Shown here: piece by piece, positions 16,168 to 25,893 of the stretch
How the letters are laid out: each line of letters opens with the position of its first letter
How positions within the stretch are numbered: the first letter of the stretch is position 1
Assembly (NCBI RefSeq): GCF_001579945.1
Contig: NZ_CP011971.1
Coordinates: 620,001 to 684,000 of the forward strand
Length of the DNA stretch: 64,000 nucleotides
Direction: 5' to 3'
Source of the DNA: Steroidobacter denitrificans
Lineage (GTDB): Bacteria; Pseudomonadota; Gammaproteobacteria; Steroidobacterales; Steroidobacteraceae
Translations under genes and position numbers: made by a program
Notes under the pieces: model-generated
The model's input: only the letters and a program-made list of their open reading frames with translations
Databases searched by the model: none
What the model was told of the DNA's origin: nothing

Positions 16168-17856
16168 ATGTTCAGGATCGAATACCAGACCCAGCGTCTT
16201 TCCCTGCGTTTCTTCATGGTCATGCTGGTGCTGTTCTTGTTCCAGACTGCTCTCGGTCTGTTACTGTCGGCTCAGCATATCGACCCGACGCTGCTTGCCG
16301 GCACACTGAACTTCAATGTCATCCGCACTCAGCATCTCAACCTGGCGATCTTCTGGGTTTTGTGCGGCTTCATCGGCACGATCCTGTTCGTCGGTCCGTT
16401 GCTCTCGAAGCGCGAGCTGGCTGCACCGTGGCTGATCAAGGTCCTGTTCTATGCGCTTCTGGCCATCGTCGTATGGAATCTGGCCACGCAAATGCTGGCG
16501 CAGCAGGGTATCGCCGGCTGGTGGATGGGACAGCCCATGTTCCAGGAGGGGTTGGAATACTTGGAAGCCGGCCGTATCGCCGATATCGTCATCCTGATCG
16601 GTTTCGCCATCCTTTGCTATGTGGTGCTGCGTACCTTTCCGCCGGTGTCGCAATGGAATGAAATCCATTGGGGGCTCGGGATTGGTGTATTGGCACTGAC
16701 ATTGGTTTGGATATTCGGCATGTTTTTTGTCGAGCGGCTCGATCTACAGGAATATTTTCGCTGGTATGTCGTTCACTACTGGGTCGAAGGCGTGTGGGAG
16801 GTGATTCACATCTCGCTGGTCGGCTTCCTGTTGGTGCTGTTGTTCAAGGCCAATGTGAAATCGGTCGGCTATGCCGTGTTCTGGGGTATTTCCCTGGTAT
16901 GGCTGTCGGGTTTGATCGGTAATGCGCACCACTATTTTTGGGTGGGCACGCCGGAATTCTGGCAGTTCTGGGGCTCGCTGTTCAGCGCGCTGGAACCATT
17001 GCCGTTGATCTTCTGCTTCTGGCACATCTATCTCGACGCCCATCAGGATGCCAAGCCGATCCCCAATATGCCGGCTTTCGCCTTCCTGCTGGGTTCGGTG
17101 GTGCTCGAGCAGGTCGGTGCCGGTATCCTCGGCTTCACCATGACCTTTGCACTCACCAATGTATGGTCGCACGGCACCTGGGTGACGGCAGCGCATGCGC
17201 ATCTTGCTCTGTTCGGTACCTTCGGCATGCTCGGTCTGGCCGCCGCCTACTATGCCGTACCGATCATGCGCGGCGTGACGAATTTCGATCAAAGATTGGG
17301 CAAGTTGGCCTTTTGGCTGGTCTTTACCGGTATCTTGGGGCTTGGCTTCGCCTTCGCCATCGGCGGTACCGTCCAGGTGTTCGTCTATCGCGCGTTGGGG
17401 CTGGACTGGTTCGGTGGCGATGTGGCGCCCGCCATGCTGTTCGCCAAGGCTCTGGTATCGCTGTTCGGCATCATCTTCATCGTCGGCGTAGGATTGCTTG
17501 TCTACGATCTTGTTACGCTCGGTCTGCGTGAGAATGCAACCGTTCCACAGGATGCTTTTCCTGCTTCCGCAGGCTGGGGTCGACGGCTGAGCGGCTGGGA
17601 GACCGGCATGTGGCTGCTCGGCATGTGGATCTTCGGCGGGTTCATCACGCTTGGGCTGCTGTCCTTCAATCTGGACACCGTGCAGCAGGGTAGCGCGCTG
17701 TTGTCTTATTTACTGGGGGGTATCGGCTATCCTGGTCTGTTGCTGGTGACGCTGTTCTTTGTCTGGCGCTTCCTGCGCTCGCTGGAGGCGCGTAGTCATA
17801 TCCACGCTGCCGTACCCCCTGCAGCAGCGGTACCCGCGCCGGCCGGTACGCCCTGA
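16168..17856 (+). CDS. norB: Nitric oxide reductase catalytic subunit NorB
   Basis: A 562-aa haem-copper superfamily protein with about 12 membrane helices that reduces NO to N2O. All active-site residues of characterised cNOR align with a constant offset of -4 from the Pseudomonas numbering: haem b ligands His56 and His345, haem b3 ligand His343, FeB ligands His203, His254 and His255, and glutamates Glu207, Glu211 and Glu276. Motifs seen are VHYWVEGVWEV, GNAHHYFW and SALEPLP. The C-terminus carries an extra Ala/Pro-rich tail. No norQ or norD follows; the next gene is convergent. Confidence 0.92.
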   Translation: MFRIEYQTQRLSLRFFMVMLVLFLFQTALGLLLSAQHIDPTLLAGTLNFNVIRTQHLNLAIFWVLCGFIGTILFVGPLLSKRELAAPWLIKVLFYALLAIVVWNLATQMLAQQGIAGWWMGQPMFQEGLEYLEAGRIADIVILIGFAILCYVVLRTFPPVSQWNEIHWGLGIGVLALTLVWIFGMFFVERLDLQEYFRWYVVHYWVEGVWEVIHISLVGFLLVLLFKANVKSVGYAVFWGISLVWLSGLIGNAHHYFWVGTPEFWQFWGSLFSALEPLPLIFCFWHIYLDAHQDAKPIPNMPAFAFLLGSVVLEQVGAGILGFTMTFALTNVWSHGTWVTAAHAHLALFGTFGMLGLAAAYYAVPIMRGVTNFDQRLGKLAFWLVFTGILGLGFAFAIGGTVQVFVYRALGLDWFGGDVAPAMLFAKALVSLFGIIFIVGVGLLVYDLVTLGLRENATVPQDAFPASAGWGRRLSGWETGMWLLGMWIFGGFITLGLLSFNLDTVQQGSALLSYLLGGIGYPGLLLVTLFFVWRFLRSLEARSHIHAAVPPAAAVPAPAGTP

Positions 17857-18019
17857 AAGGACCATACCGGCTTTCTTCCGTTGATCGCGAGCAGAGAGCA
17901 GAGAGCAGAGAGCTGGGAGGAAGGGAGCTGGGAGAAGCGCCGATCAGCCGGCTATATTTTAGAGTTGCCGGAGTGGGCGAGCCAGTGAAGCGGTTCGGAG
18001 AGCGGCTGCGACGGTCCCT

Positions 18020-19345
18020 TCATAGCTCGCCCACCGCTCGTGCCAATCTCAGCAGCGCCATGGATTCATCGAGCAGCGCGTTATCCTGGTTGTTCCTGGC
18101 AGCGACCTGCAGGGTGACGGCATCGAGAACCTGGGTGTTAGTGCCCAGTTCCGCACGGTAAAGCTTGCGTGTGATACGCAGATTCTCATCGGCTTGAGCG
18201 GCGGCTTCACGGGCGGCCTCGATCCGGGCGCGCGCCTCCCGCACGTCGAGCCATGCTTGTCTGACCTCCAGTGAGATGCGTGTCTGCAGATCATCGAGAC
18301 GGCGGCGGGCCGCTGAACTCGCACTGCGCAGCGCAGCGCTGCGATTGCGAATCTGTCCGCCGTCGAACAGGCTCCAGGTCACACCGATGCCTATGCTGGT
18401 GAAATCCTTTCTATCCAGAATTTCGTTATCGAAGTAGGTGTAGTTTCCGGTGACGGCGAATTGCGGCAAAAGGGCTCCGCGCTCCGATTTGGACTGCAGG
18501 GCCAGGGCCTCCGCCTGGGCGGCCAGCGCGCCGATCTCGCTGCGATTCTTCAGTGCGCGTTCGACCAGCACCTCGATGGATTCCGCCGCCAGCGTCGAGT
18601 CCACCATAATGGTATCGGCAAGTTCGGGTACTCGGTCGAGCGGCTCGCCAAGCCGTCGATTGTAGGTGGCATAGGCGACCTCGACACCGTTTTCGGCGTG
18701 AACACGCTGCTGTTCGGCATTGGCCAAGGCGACGCGTGCAGCCAGCAGATCGTTACGTGCCACGAGTTCATGCTCGAACATCCTTTGGACGTCGCTCGCA
18801 TGCGCACTGAGACTGGCGACGCTCGATTGCGCGGTGTGCAGCAACCGCCGGGCGCGCAATACGCCGACATAGGATTCCGCAACGTCCAGACGCAGTGTCG
18901 AGCGTGCGGCGCGTTCCATCTCCGCTGCGCCGAGGCTCGCTTGATGAGCGGCGGCGATCCCCCTGGAGATCCGGCCGCCGGTATACAAGGGCAGCGTCAG
19001 TTGCAGATTCGCAGCCGCGTAGTCATCACCCGGAAAGATGGGTGCTTGCAGGATCGTACCCAGAGCACCGAAACGGAATTCGGGCGCCGCATCGAAGCGC
19101 GTGACCCCGGCGCCTGCAGTCAGGGATGGCCAGCGCGCCGCGCGTGCCGCCTGTTCCGTGGAGCGAGCACTTTCGACCTCGGCGAGCATCGCCGCCAGAC
19201 CATGATCGTTCCGAGCTGCAAGTTGCCAGGCGTATTCAAGCGTTTCGACAGCCGCACTGGCCGAGGATGATTCGGCCGCCGACGCGAGCGGACAGGCCGC
19301 CAAAATACTCGCCATCATGATGGACAGGGGCACGGTACGCATCAT
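18020..19345 (-). CDS. TolC-family outer-membrane efflux protein
   Basis: A 441-aa outer-membrane channel for tripartite export. It starts with a signal peptide (about residues 1-23, ending near SAA) and has two repeated outer-membrane efflux domains. LQLTLPLYTGGRISRGI and GIGVTWSLFDGGQIRNRSAA are the paired beta-strand motifs. GGAGG precedes ATG 19345. It is the last gene of the DUF2892-MFP-RND-TolC series, 79 bp behind the pump gene. The substrate is not visible in the sequence. Confidence 0.9.
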   Translation of the reverse strand: MMRTVPLSIMMASILAACPLASAAESSSASAAVETLEYAWQLAARNDHGLAAMLAEVESARSTEQAARAARWPSLTAGAGVTRFDAAPEFRFGALGTILQAPIFPGDDYAAANLQLTLPLYTGGRISRGIAAAHQASLGAAEMERAARSTLRLDVAESYVGVLRARRLLHTAQSSVASLSAHASDVQRMFEHELVARNDLLAARVALANAEQQRVHAENGVEVAYATYNRRLGEPLDRVPELADTIMVDSTLAAESIEVLVERALKNRSEIGALAAQAEALALQSKSERGALLPQFAVTGNYTYFDNEILDRKDFTSIGIGVTWSLFDGGQIRNRSAALRSASSAARRRLDDLQTRISLEVRQAWLDVREARARIEAAREAAAQADENLRITRKLYRAELGTNTQVLDAVTLQVAARNNQDNALLDESMALLRLARAVGEL

Positions 19346-19424
19346 GAGTAACCTCCCTTAGCGAAACAGCACCGGGTGGAAAACCTGCCATCCGCCGGCG
19401 CCTCGATGACGACCTGCACTGCGT

Positions 19425-22400
19425 TCACGACTCCTGCTGCATCAGGTGCGTCGGGTTGCGCTCCAGGTAGGCGTAGTAGAGGACCGGGACCACCACCAAG
19501 GTGAGTACGGTCGACACCAGAATGCCGAAGATTAGCGACACGGCCAGCCCATTGAAAATCGGATCATCGAGAATGAAGAAGGCACCCGCCATGGCGGCCA
19601 CTGCAGTCAGCGCGATGGGCTTGGCGCGAATTGCGCCGGCGCGAATCACGGCATCCTCGGGGCTTGCACCGGCACGCAGTTCTCCATCGACGAAGTCCAC
19701 GAGCAGGATCGAATTGCGCACAATGATACCGGCGAGCGCGATCATGCCGATCATCGAAGTGGCGGTAAATTCCGCGCCGAGCAAGGCATGCCCGGGCATG
19801 ACGCCGATGATGGTGAGCGGAATCGGTACCATGATGATGAGCGGTAGCGCATATGAGCGAAATTGTGCGACCACCAGCAGATAGATCAGGATCAGACCGA
19901 CCGAGTAAGCCATACCCATATCGCGAAAGGTTTCGTAGGTGATCTGCCATTCACCGTCCCATTTGATCGCCGGCACGTCGGCGTCGTCCGGCTGACTCAC
20001 GAATCGTTGCTGGATGCGGATTCCATCGGGCGGATCGTGGTTGATGCGCCCGACCATGGAAAACATCCCGTAAAGCGGACTGTCGAGCCGTCCCGCCATG
20101 TCGCCCGTGACATAAGTCACCGGCAGGAGATCCTTGTGATGGATGGCTGCATCCCGGCGTGTGGCGGAGATCGTCACCAGTTCGGAGAGCGGCAGGGTGG
20201 TGCCGTCCGCGGCGCGTACTTCGAATGACAGCGCGGCATCGGGGTTCGCCTTGTCGGGGATGCCCAACTCGAGCCGAACCGGGATGGGCGAGTGTTCGTG
20301 GCCACCGTGTATGTAGGTCGCATCCGTCCCGGAAAGCGCAGTGGAGAGCGTCTGTACGATCTGATGCTGTGAAACGCCGAGAAGCGCCGCTTTTTGACGA
20401 TCCACCGTTACGACCCATCGCTGTGCCGGCGCTTCGAGACTGTCGTCCACATCGACGATGTCGGGTGTGGATTCGAATATTTTGCGTATACCGGCGGCTA
20501 GGCGCTGGCGCTCCTGCGGATCGGGGCCGTAGATCTCGGCGACCAGCGGCGCGAGCACCGGTGGACCGGGAGGGACTTCGACGACTTGCACCGAGGCTCC
20601 GTATTTCTTGCCGATCTCGGCAAGCTGCGGCCGGATGGCGCGCGCGATATCGTGACTCTTGCGCGAGCGGTCATGCCGTTCGACGAGATTGACTTGCAGG
20701 TCGCCGAGTTCGGCGCCCGTGCGCAGGTAATACTGACGCACCAAGCCGTTGAAGTTGATCGGGGCCGCGGTTCCGGCATATACCTGATAGTCGCTAACCT
20801 CGGGTGTCTGCGCGACGGCATGCGATAGTTCGGTGAGCACCTGTGCCGTGGTTTCAAGCGTAGTGCCCTCCGGCAGGTTCACGATGATCTGGAATTCGGA
20901 TTTGTCGTCGAAGGGCAGCATCTTCAACACGACGAGTTGTATGACGACGAGCCCCATCGCGATCAGGATGGCGCCGCCTACGGCGGCATACAGGCGATGT
21001 CGACGGTGCCGTGCGGATGCCGAGCCGAGAAACGGGTGCAGCAACCGTTCAAAGACTCTGCGCAGCCCGCCGCCCGCGGCATCTTGGTCCTGGCCCGGCG
21101 CATGTTCCAGCAATTTACGGCAAAGCCAGGGAGTGAAGACGAGTGCGACGGCTAAAGAAATGAGCATTCCCATACTGGCGTTGATGGGAATGGGGCTCAT
21201 GTAGGGACCCATGAGGCCGCTGACAAAGGCCATGGGCAACAAGGCTGCGATGACGGTGAAGGTTGCGAGAATGGTCGGTCCGCCGACTTCGTCTACGGCA
21301 TACGGGATGATCTTGCGCAGGGGGGCGCCCTCGAGGCGCATATGACGGTGGATGTTTTCGACGACCACGATGGCGTCATCGACCAGGATACCGATAGAGA
21401 ATATAAGCGCGAACAACGAGACTCGGTTGATCGTGAAACCCCATGCCCATGAGGCGAAAAGCGTGGCGGCGAGTGTCACGATGACTGCAGCGCCCACCAC
21501 CAGAGCCTCGCGCCGTCCCATTGTCAGGACGACCAGCAAAACCACGGATGTGGTGGCCAAAAGCAATTTCTGAATGAGCTTCTTGGCCTTGTCGTTGGCG
21601 GTGACGCCGTAGTTGCGCGTCACCGTGGCCTCGATCCCTTGCGGTATGTAACTGCCCTTCAGTTGTTCGATGCGCCGGATGACGCCGTTGGCGACATCGA
21701 TGGCGTTCTCTCCCGGTTTTTTCGAGACTGCGATCGTGACGGCGGGGGCATGCTCGATTTCCGGTAATCCCCGGGCGGCGGCACCCGGCCCGGTTCCAAA
21801 CCATACGTATGCATCGGGCTGATCGGGTCCGGTGGTGACACGGGCGACATCTTCGAGAAATATCGGTTTTCCGTCGACGGAGCCGACGATCAGAGAAGCC
21901 ACCTCGTCGCGATCCGCCAGGAACTGTCCGGCGTCGACGAGAGTCGTCTGATTGTTGCCGACCAGGGTGCCGGCGTGGCGCACGATGTTCGCCGCCTGCA
22001 GCGAACGCAACAGATCGTCGACAGTCAGGCCGTGACCGGACAGCTTCTGCGGATCGAGCTCCACCCGTACCACGCTTTGCGGATCGCCCACGGTATATAC
22101 ATTGCGGGTGCCGGGCGCGCGTTTGATCTGCGCCTCGATGGAGCGGGCCACTTGGCCCAACTCATGGGCACTTCGCGTTGTGTCCTGTGTCCACAGGGTG
22201 AGGGTGAGAATCGGAACGTCGTCGATGCCTTTGGGTTTGATCAGCGGCTGAAGAATGCCTGCATCGGCCGGTTGCCAGTCCTGATTGGAGTAAATGGCAT
22301 TGTAGAGCCGGACGATGGCCTCGGTTCGGGGTTCACCGACCTCGAATTGCACACTGAGGACGGCCATGCCGGGGCGGGATACCGAGGAGATATGTTTGAC

Positions 22401-22649
22401 GCCGGATATCTCCCCGAGCACTTTCTCCAACGGCGAGGCGACGAGATTCTCGACTTGCACGGCCGAGGCCCCGGGAAAGGGTACAAAAATATTGGCGAAG
22501 GTGACATCGATCTGCGGCTCTTCTTCGCGCGGCGTCACCAGCACGGCGAACAATCCCATCAGGAGCGCGCCTATTGCCAGCAATGGCGTGATTTGATTGT
22601 CGAGAAACCGGCGCGCGATCCGGCCGCTGAGCCCAAGTCGTTCGCTCAT
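19425..22649 (-). CDS. RND-family efflux pump, inner-membrane subunit
   Basis: A 1074-aa proton-driven transporter with the AcrB/CzcA layout: 12 predicted helices and two large periplasmic loops after helices 1 and 7. The proton-relay helix 4 contains FSIGILVDDAIVVVENIHRH with the paired Asp residues of drug-type pumps rather than the metal-type motif. The length is complete. Its start overlaps the MFP gene by 4 bp. With the adaptor upstream and TolC homologue downstream it should form one envelope-spanning pump. The ArsR regulator with redox cysteines next door suggests induction by sulfur or redox stress. Confidence 0.92.
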   Translation of the reverse strand: MSERLGLSGRIARRFLDNQITPLLAIGALLMGLFAVLVTPREEEPQIDVTFANIFVPFPGASAVQVENLVASPLEKVLGEISGVKHISSVSRPGMAVLSVQFEVGEPRTEAIVRLYNAIYSNQDWQPADAGILQPLIKPKGIDDVPILTLTLWTQDTTRSAHELGQVARSIEAQIKRAPGTRNVYTVGDPQSVVRVELDPQKLSGHGLTVDDLLRSLQAANIVRHAGTLVGNNQTTLVDAGQFLADRDEVASLIVGSVDGKPIFLEDVARVTTGPDQPDAYVWFGTGPGAAARGLPEIEHAPAVTIAVSKKPGENAIDVANGVIRRIEQLKGSYIPQGIEATVTRNYGVTANDKAKKLIQKLLLATTSVVLLVVLTMGRREALVVGAAVIVTLAATLFASWAWGFTINRVSLFALIFSIGILVDDAIVVVENIHRHMRLEGAPLRKIIPYAVDEVGGPTILATFTVIAALLPMAFVSGLMGPYMSPIPINASMGMLISLAVALVFTPWLCRKLLEHAPGQDQDAAGGGLRRVFERLLHPFLGSASARHRRHRLYAAVGGAILIAMGLVVIQLVVLKMLPFDDKSEFQIIVNLPEGTTLETTAQVLTELSHAVAQTPEVSDYQVYAGTAAPINFNGLVRQYYLRTGAELGDLQVNLVERHDRSRKSHDIARAIRPQLAEIGKKYGASVQVVEVPPGPPVLAPLVAEIYGPDPQERQRLAAGIRKIFESTPDIVDVDDSLEAPAQRWVVTVDRQKAALLGVSQHQIVQTLSTALSGTDATYIHGGHEHSPIPVRLELGIPDKANPDAALSFEVRAADGTTLPLSELVTISATRRDAAIHHKDLLPVTYVTGDMAGRLDSPLYGMFSMVGRINHDPPDGIRIQQRFVSQPDDADVPAIKWDGEWQITYETFRDMGMAYSVGLILIYLLVVAQFRSYALPLIIMVPIPLTIIGVMPGHALLGAEFTATSMIGMIALAGIIVRNSILLVDFVDGELRAGASPEDAVIRAGAIRAKPIALTAVAAMAGAFFILDDPIFNGLAVSLIFGILVSTVLTLVVVPVLYYAYLERNPTHLMQQES

Positions 22650-23776
22650 CGGGCTGAATCCGGTGAATCCGGCCCTGCTAAATCCGATCCGGCGGGGGGC
22701 GGCTGGCTGGAATTCGGCCGGACAGACCCATGTCCATGTCTTGCCGCGAACGGCTCCAGCGCGATTCGTTCGCCTGCTGCCAGGCCGGCAAGTACTTCGA
22801 GATGATCCTCGAAGCGATGTCCAAGCCGTATCTGACGCAGGGAAGCGCGCTGATCGGCAGCGATCACGTAGACCGCGGTGACTTCACCGCGCTCGACGAG
22901 TGCGCGGGCAGGAACGAGCAGTCGCTCGGCCTCGCCGACGACCAGCGCGACTTTCACGAACATGCCGGGACGCAGATCTGTCGAGTTTTCCGGTAGATCG
23001 ATCCGCGCGCGGAAGGTGTTCGATGGCACGGAAGCTTCCGGAAACAGAGTGAGCTTGCCGGCTTCCATGCGCCGCTCGCCGATATAGATGGCTGCTTTGC
23101 CGATGCGCCGTACCGGCTCGACGATCGATTGTGGAATATCCACCGTTACACGCAACTGTTGCAGCGACATGCCGCTCAGCAATGGCGTTCCGGGACCGAC
23201 CGTCTCGCCTGGCTCGACATGGCGGCGGGTGACGATGCCTGCATAGGGGGCACGGATTTCCGTGTAAGCGATGCCTTCCCGTGCGCCGGCCAATGCAGCG
23301 CGGGCCGCGGCGGCTCGTGCGACCGCCGCATCGCGGGCGGCAGTCGCCTCGTCATATATCGCCCTGGCCACGACTTTTTCTTCATACAGGCCGGCAATAC
23401 GCCGATAGCGGCTTTGCGCCTCGACTTCATGTGCGCCGGCCTCGCGCAGGGCCGCTTCCGCCTGCTGCAGTCCCGCACTGCGCTCCACGGCGCGCAGACG
23501 CACGATGACGGCGCCGGCCGGCACGAAATCATCGACATCGAAGAGAACCGCATCCACCCGGCCGGCCGTCTGAGCTGCAACAGTGCTTTGGTTGACCGCC
23601 TCGACGAGGCCATCGAGGCGGCGCTCCAGCGGCATGCGCACCGGTGTGAGGATGATGGATTCGAGAGTGAGTGGCGGCGGAGACGGTGAAGAATGTTTCG
23701 AATCTGTGCAACCGGACAGGAGCAGCCCTGCCATCGCGATGCTTGCCCAGGCAGCGATGCGAGTCAGGTAAAGCAT
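22646..23776 (-). CDS. RND periplasmic adaptor lipoprotein
   Basis: A 376-aa membrane fusion protein. The N-terminus has a hydrophobic signal and a lipobox LLLSGC, so it is probably a lipoprotein. A biotinyl-lipoyl half-motif (TAGRVDAVLFDVDDFVPAG) is followed by a helical hairpin rich in Ala/Arg, the return lipoyl half (IRAPYAGIVTRRHVEPGETV) and beta-barrel domains. ATG 23776 is chosen because the signal and lipobox begin there; the frame continues to 24091 but only as the antisense of DUF2892 and its promoter. The gap to the DUF2892 gene is 2 bp. Confidence 0.9.
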   Translation of the reverse strand: MLYLTRIAAWASIAMAGLLLSGCTDSKHSSPSPPPLTLESIILTPVRMPLERRLDGLVEAVNQSTVAAQTAGRVDAVLFDVDDFVPAGAVIVRLRAVERSAGLQQAEAALREAGAHEVEAQSRYRRIAGLYEEKVVARAIYDEATAARDAAVARAAAARAALAGAREGIAYTEIRAPYAGIVTRRHVEPGETVGPGTPLLSGMSLQQLRVTVDIPQSIVEPVRRIGKAAIYIGERRMEAGKLTLFPEASVPSNTFRARIDLPENSTDLRPGMFVKVALVVGEAERLLVPARALVERGEVTAVYVIAADQRASLRQIRLGHRFEDHLEVLAGLAAGERIALEPFAARHGHGSVRPNSSQPPPAGSDLAGPDSPDSAR

Positions 23777-23778
23777 GA

Positions 23779-23982
23779 TCAAGCAAATGCGGCGCCTGGC
23801 TTGCAGCCGAGCTTTTTCAGCATCATCGCCAGCGGGCAGAAACCCGTGAAAGCCGCCTGGAACAGGTTCAGGCCCACGAAACCGGCAAGGATCAGCCAGT
23901 AGATGCTCACGAAGTAGCCAAGTACGATGCTCGCCAGGATCATGGCGCCGGCGAATGCAAGCACGATTCGATCTATCGACAT
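23779..23982 (-). CDS. DUF2892 (YgaP-like) inner-membrane protein
   Basis: A 67-aa protein consisting of two membrane helices (about residues 7-24 and 26-47) with the family pattern GLNLFQAAFTGFCPL followed by MMLKKLGCK. In E. coli YgaP this domain is fused to a rhodanese and handles sulfur transfer at the membrane. Here it stands alone without a rhodanese. The cysteine in GFCPL is the conserved one. It is the first gene of the efflux operon and divergent from the ArsR regulator, the same pairing as ygaV-ygaP. Confidence 0.85.
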   Translation of the reverse strand: MSIDRIVLAFAGAMILASIVLGYFVSIYWLILAGFVGLNLFQAAFTGFCPLAMMLKKLGCKPGAAFA

Positions 23983-24165
23983 GACGCGTACCTCGGTTGA
24001 AAGTTCTACGGCTGCACCTGGTTGCCCGTGTCGGCATCGATTCTAATGAACGAATGCAGGCAGGGATACAAGGGTACTGGAACAATTGCAATTATATTAG
24101 TACTTGCAAAATTAGCAATAGGTTAATTAGAATAAAACAATGTTCAATCGAGTTGGAAAGAGGCC
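23983..24165. promoter_or_regulatory. Divergent AT-rich control region, arsR and efflux operon
   Basis: A strongly AT-rich stretch (24080-24145) separates the two divergent starts. ATTGC (24085-24089) and GCAAT (24115-24119) form an inverted pair around TATATTAG, and TTGCAA and GCAAT elements repeat. ArsR-type sulfur sensors bind AT-rich dyads at such positions. No precise -35/-10 pair could be assigned with confidence. Confidence 0.4.
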
Positions 24166-24510
24166 ATGACAGCACGAGCCACCTTGCGCACGGGGCGCGC
24201 TGCGAGGCTTGCGGGATCGGTGCATGAAATCAAGCCGCATGCCGAGGAAGCGGCGACGTTCCTGAAAGCGCTGGCCAACGAGCAGCGGCTCGTGATCCTG
24301 TGTAATCTGGTGGCGGGACCATTGACAGTGGGCGAACTCAACGAGCGGGTGGATTTGAGCCAATCCGCGCTATCGCAGCATCTCGCCGTGCTGCGCGAAT
24401 CGAATGTGGTCACGACGACACGGGAGTCACAGAGTATCCGGTATGCGTTGCCGCCGGGCGCCGCGACACGGATCATCGAGGTTCTTTACGACGAGTTTTG
24501 CGAACGTTGA
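24166..24510 (+). CDS. ArsR-family regulator, BigR/YgaV-like thiol sensor
   Basis: A 114-aa winged-helix repressor. The core reads LKALANEQRLVILCNLVAG followed by a recognition helix SQSALSQHLAVLRE. It lacks the CVC metal box of ArsR. Instead it has one cysteine in helix 2 (Cys46) and one at the C-terminus (Cys112 in DEFCER), the pair used by BigR, SqrR and YgaV to form di- or polysulfide bridges. It is divergent from a DUF2892 gene, as ygaV is linked to ygaP. It probably represses the neighbouring efflux operon and senses sulfide or persulfide. Confidence 0.82.
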   Translation: MTARATLRTGRAARLAGSVHEIKPHAEEAATFLKALANEQRLVILCNLVAGPLTVGELNERVDLSQSALSQHLAVLRESNVVTTTRESQSIRYALPPGAATRIIEVLYDEFCER

Positions 24511-24712
24511 TGTAGCCGATGTAAAGATTTGGCGGGCAGCAGTTTCAGAGTCGACGAAGACCGAAACGGTATAGCCAGGGCAGGGATGCGCGGCGCAAAC
24601 CGGTGTCGGCGATCTGGACTGCGGGATCCGGACGACGATGTGCCGATATCGTTTCGTCGTCGAGCGGCAGGCTGAGCGTGCCTGAATCCATAGATTAAAA
24701 AGAGGAGATCGG

Positions 24713-25417
24713 ATGATGAAGTCCTCGTACCGGAGGCGGCTGGCGCCGGCTGGAGCCGCCCTGTTGGTATTGGCGGGCTGCGCCGATGCCGCCTTGGAGC
24801 CGAACGCAATGAAGCCCGATATCGGAAGCGATGCCGATACGCCGATCGTGACGACGGCGAATCCCGATGGGCGCGATCCGGAGGTTCGCGCCAGGGCGGC
24901 GGCGCTGGATTTCAGCGGAAAGTTACGCGGCACCTTGCAACAGGCCATACAGAGCGATGGGGTGGAGGCAGCGGTCGATGTCTGCAAGATCGCCGCGCCG
25001 CAGATTGCCGAGCAGGTCATGCTCGAACATGGCGTGCGCCTCGGACGAGTGGCGTTGCCGGGCCGTAATCGTAATCCCCGACAAGCGGCCGATGGCTGGC
25101 AGCTCGGGGCGCTACAGGACTTCCAGGCCGCAGTGGAACGCGGTGGAGCCGCGGCAGAGCAGGTCATGGTGCAGCGTGACGGGCTGCCGGACGGTGTCGT
25201 TTTGCGCATGATTCGCGGCATCGAGACCGAAACAGGCTGCCTGGCCTGTCACGGTAGCGCCGTGGCACCGTCCGTCCGCGAGGCGATTGCCCGGCATTAT
25301 CCCGGCGATGCCGCGACCGGTTTCGAGATAGGCGATCTTCGTGGCGCATTATGGGTCGAGGTGCTGCCCGGCGCTGCGCAGGATGGAAGTGATCGTCATC
25401 GAGGAGATGCTAGATGA
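24713..25417 (+). CDS. DUF3365 haem-binding lipoprotein
   Basis: A 234-aa exported protein. The N-terminus has a signal with lipobox LLVLAGC (Cys23). The body is a DUF3365 (Tll0287-like) sensor domain, and CLACH (176-180) is a c-type haem attachment site. The order GLPDGVVLRMIRGIETETGCLACHG is typical of such domains. AGAGGAG precedes ATG 24713. The stop overlaps the OsmC gene by 4 bp. It may act as a periplasmic redox or gas sensor or electron carrier; the exact role is unknown. Confidence 0.8.
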   Translation: MMKSSYRRRLAPAGAALLVLAGCADAALEPNAMKPDIGSDADTPIVTTANPDGRDPEVRARAAALDFSGKLRGTLQQAIQSDGVEAAVDVCKIAAPQIAEQVMLEHGVRLGRVALPGRNRNPRQAADGWQLGALQDFQAAVERGGAAAEQVMVQRDGLPDGVVLRMIRGIETETGCLACHGSAVAPSVREAIARHYPGDAATGFEIGDLRGALWVEVLPGAAQDGSDRHRGDAR

Positions 25418-25893
25418 GTGGGTCGGAACCGATTCGGATTACTCTGGAGCAGCAGGAGGATTACGCCTTCCGCGTGAGCTTCGACGAGACGTCGCTGGCG
25501 CCGCTGCTCACCGATGAGCCGCCGCCGCTGGGCAAGGATCAGGGGCCGAATCCCTCGCGCTTACTGTTGACGGCAATCGTCAATTGTATGGCTGCCAGCC
25601 TGCTGTTCTCGTTGCGCAAGTTCAAGAACACGCCGGGCAAGTTGCGGGCGACGATCAGTGCGGCGACTGAGCGCAATGCCGATGGGCGCTGGCGGATTCC
25701 GACGGCACAGGTGATCTTGCAGTTGGCTGATGCCGCGGCGGACTACCAGCAACTACCGCGTATTCTCGAGCAGTTCGAGAATTTCTGCGTAGTCACTCAG
25801 AGCGTGCGCGCCGGCATCGATGTGCAAGTGATGATTCAGGATGCCGAAGGCAGAGTAATACACGATCAGAGCGGGAGCGTAGCGACCTCATGA
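25414..25893 (+). CDS. OsmC-family peroxide/thiol stress protein
   Basis: A 159-aa OsmC/Ohr-fold protein. The two conserved cysteines are visible in IVNCMAASL (Cys58) and ENFCVVTQSV (about Cys123), the reactive pair for reduction of organic or sulfur hydroperoxides. A conserved GPNPSRLLLTAIVNC run supports the family. It overlaps its neighbours by 4 bp on both sides, between the haem lipoprotein and thioredoxin TrxC. The latter could recycle its disulfide. Distinguishing OsmC from YhfA-like members needs alignment. Confidence 0.85.
   Translation: MSGSEPIRITLEQQEDYAFRVSFDETSLAPLLTDEPPPLGKDQGPNPSRLLLTAIVNCMAASLLFSLRKFKNTPGKLRATISAATERNADGRWRIPTAQVILQLADAAADYQQLPRILEQFENFCVVTQSVRAGIDVQVMIQDAEGRVIHDQSGSVATS

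Noticed and set aside
17890-17911. GCAGAGA tandem repeats after norB
   Set aside because: Only three short copies, in a convergent intergenic space, with no structure that suggests function.
22646-24091. 481-aa version of the RND adaptor
   Set aside because: The extra N-terminus is the antisense of DUF2892 and its promoter. The signal and lipobox start at 23776.
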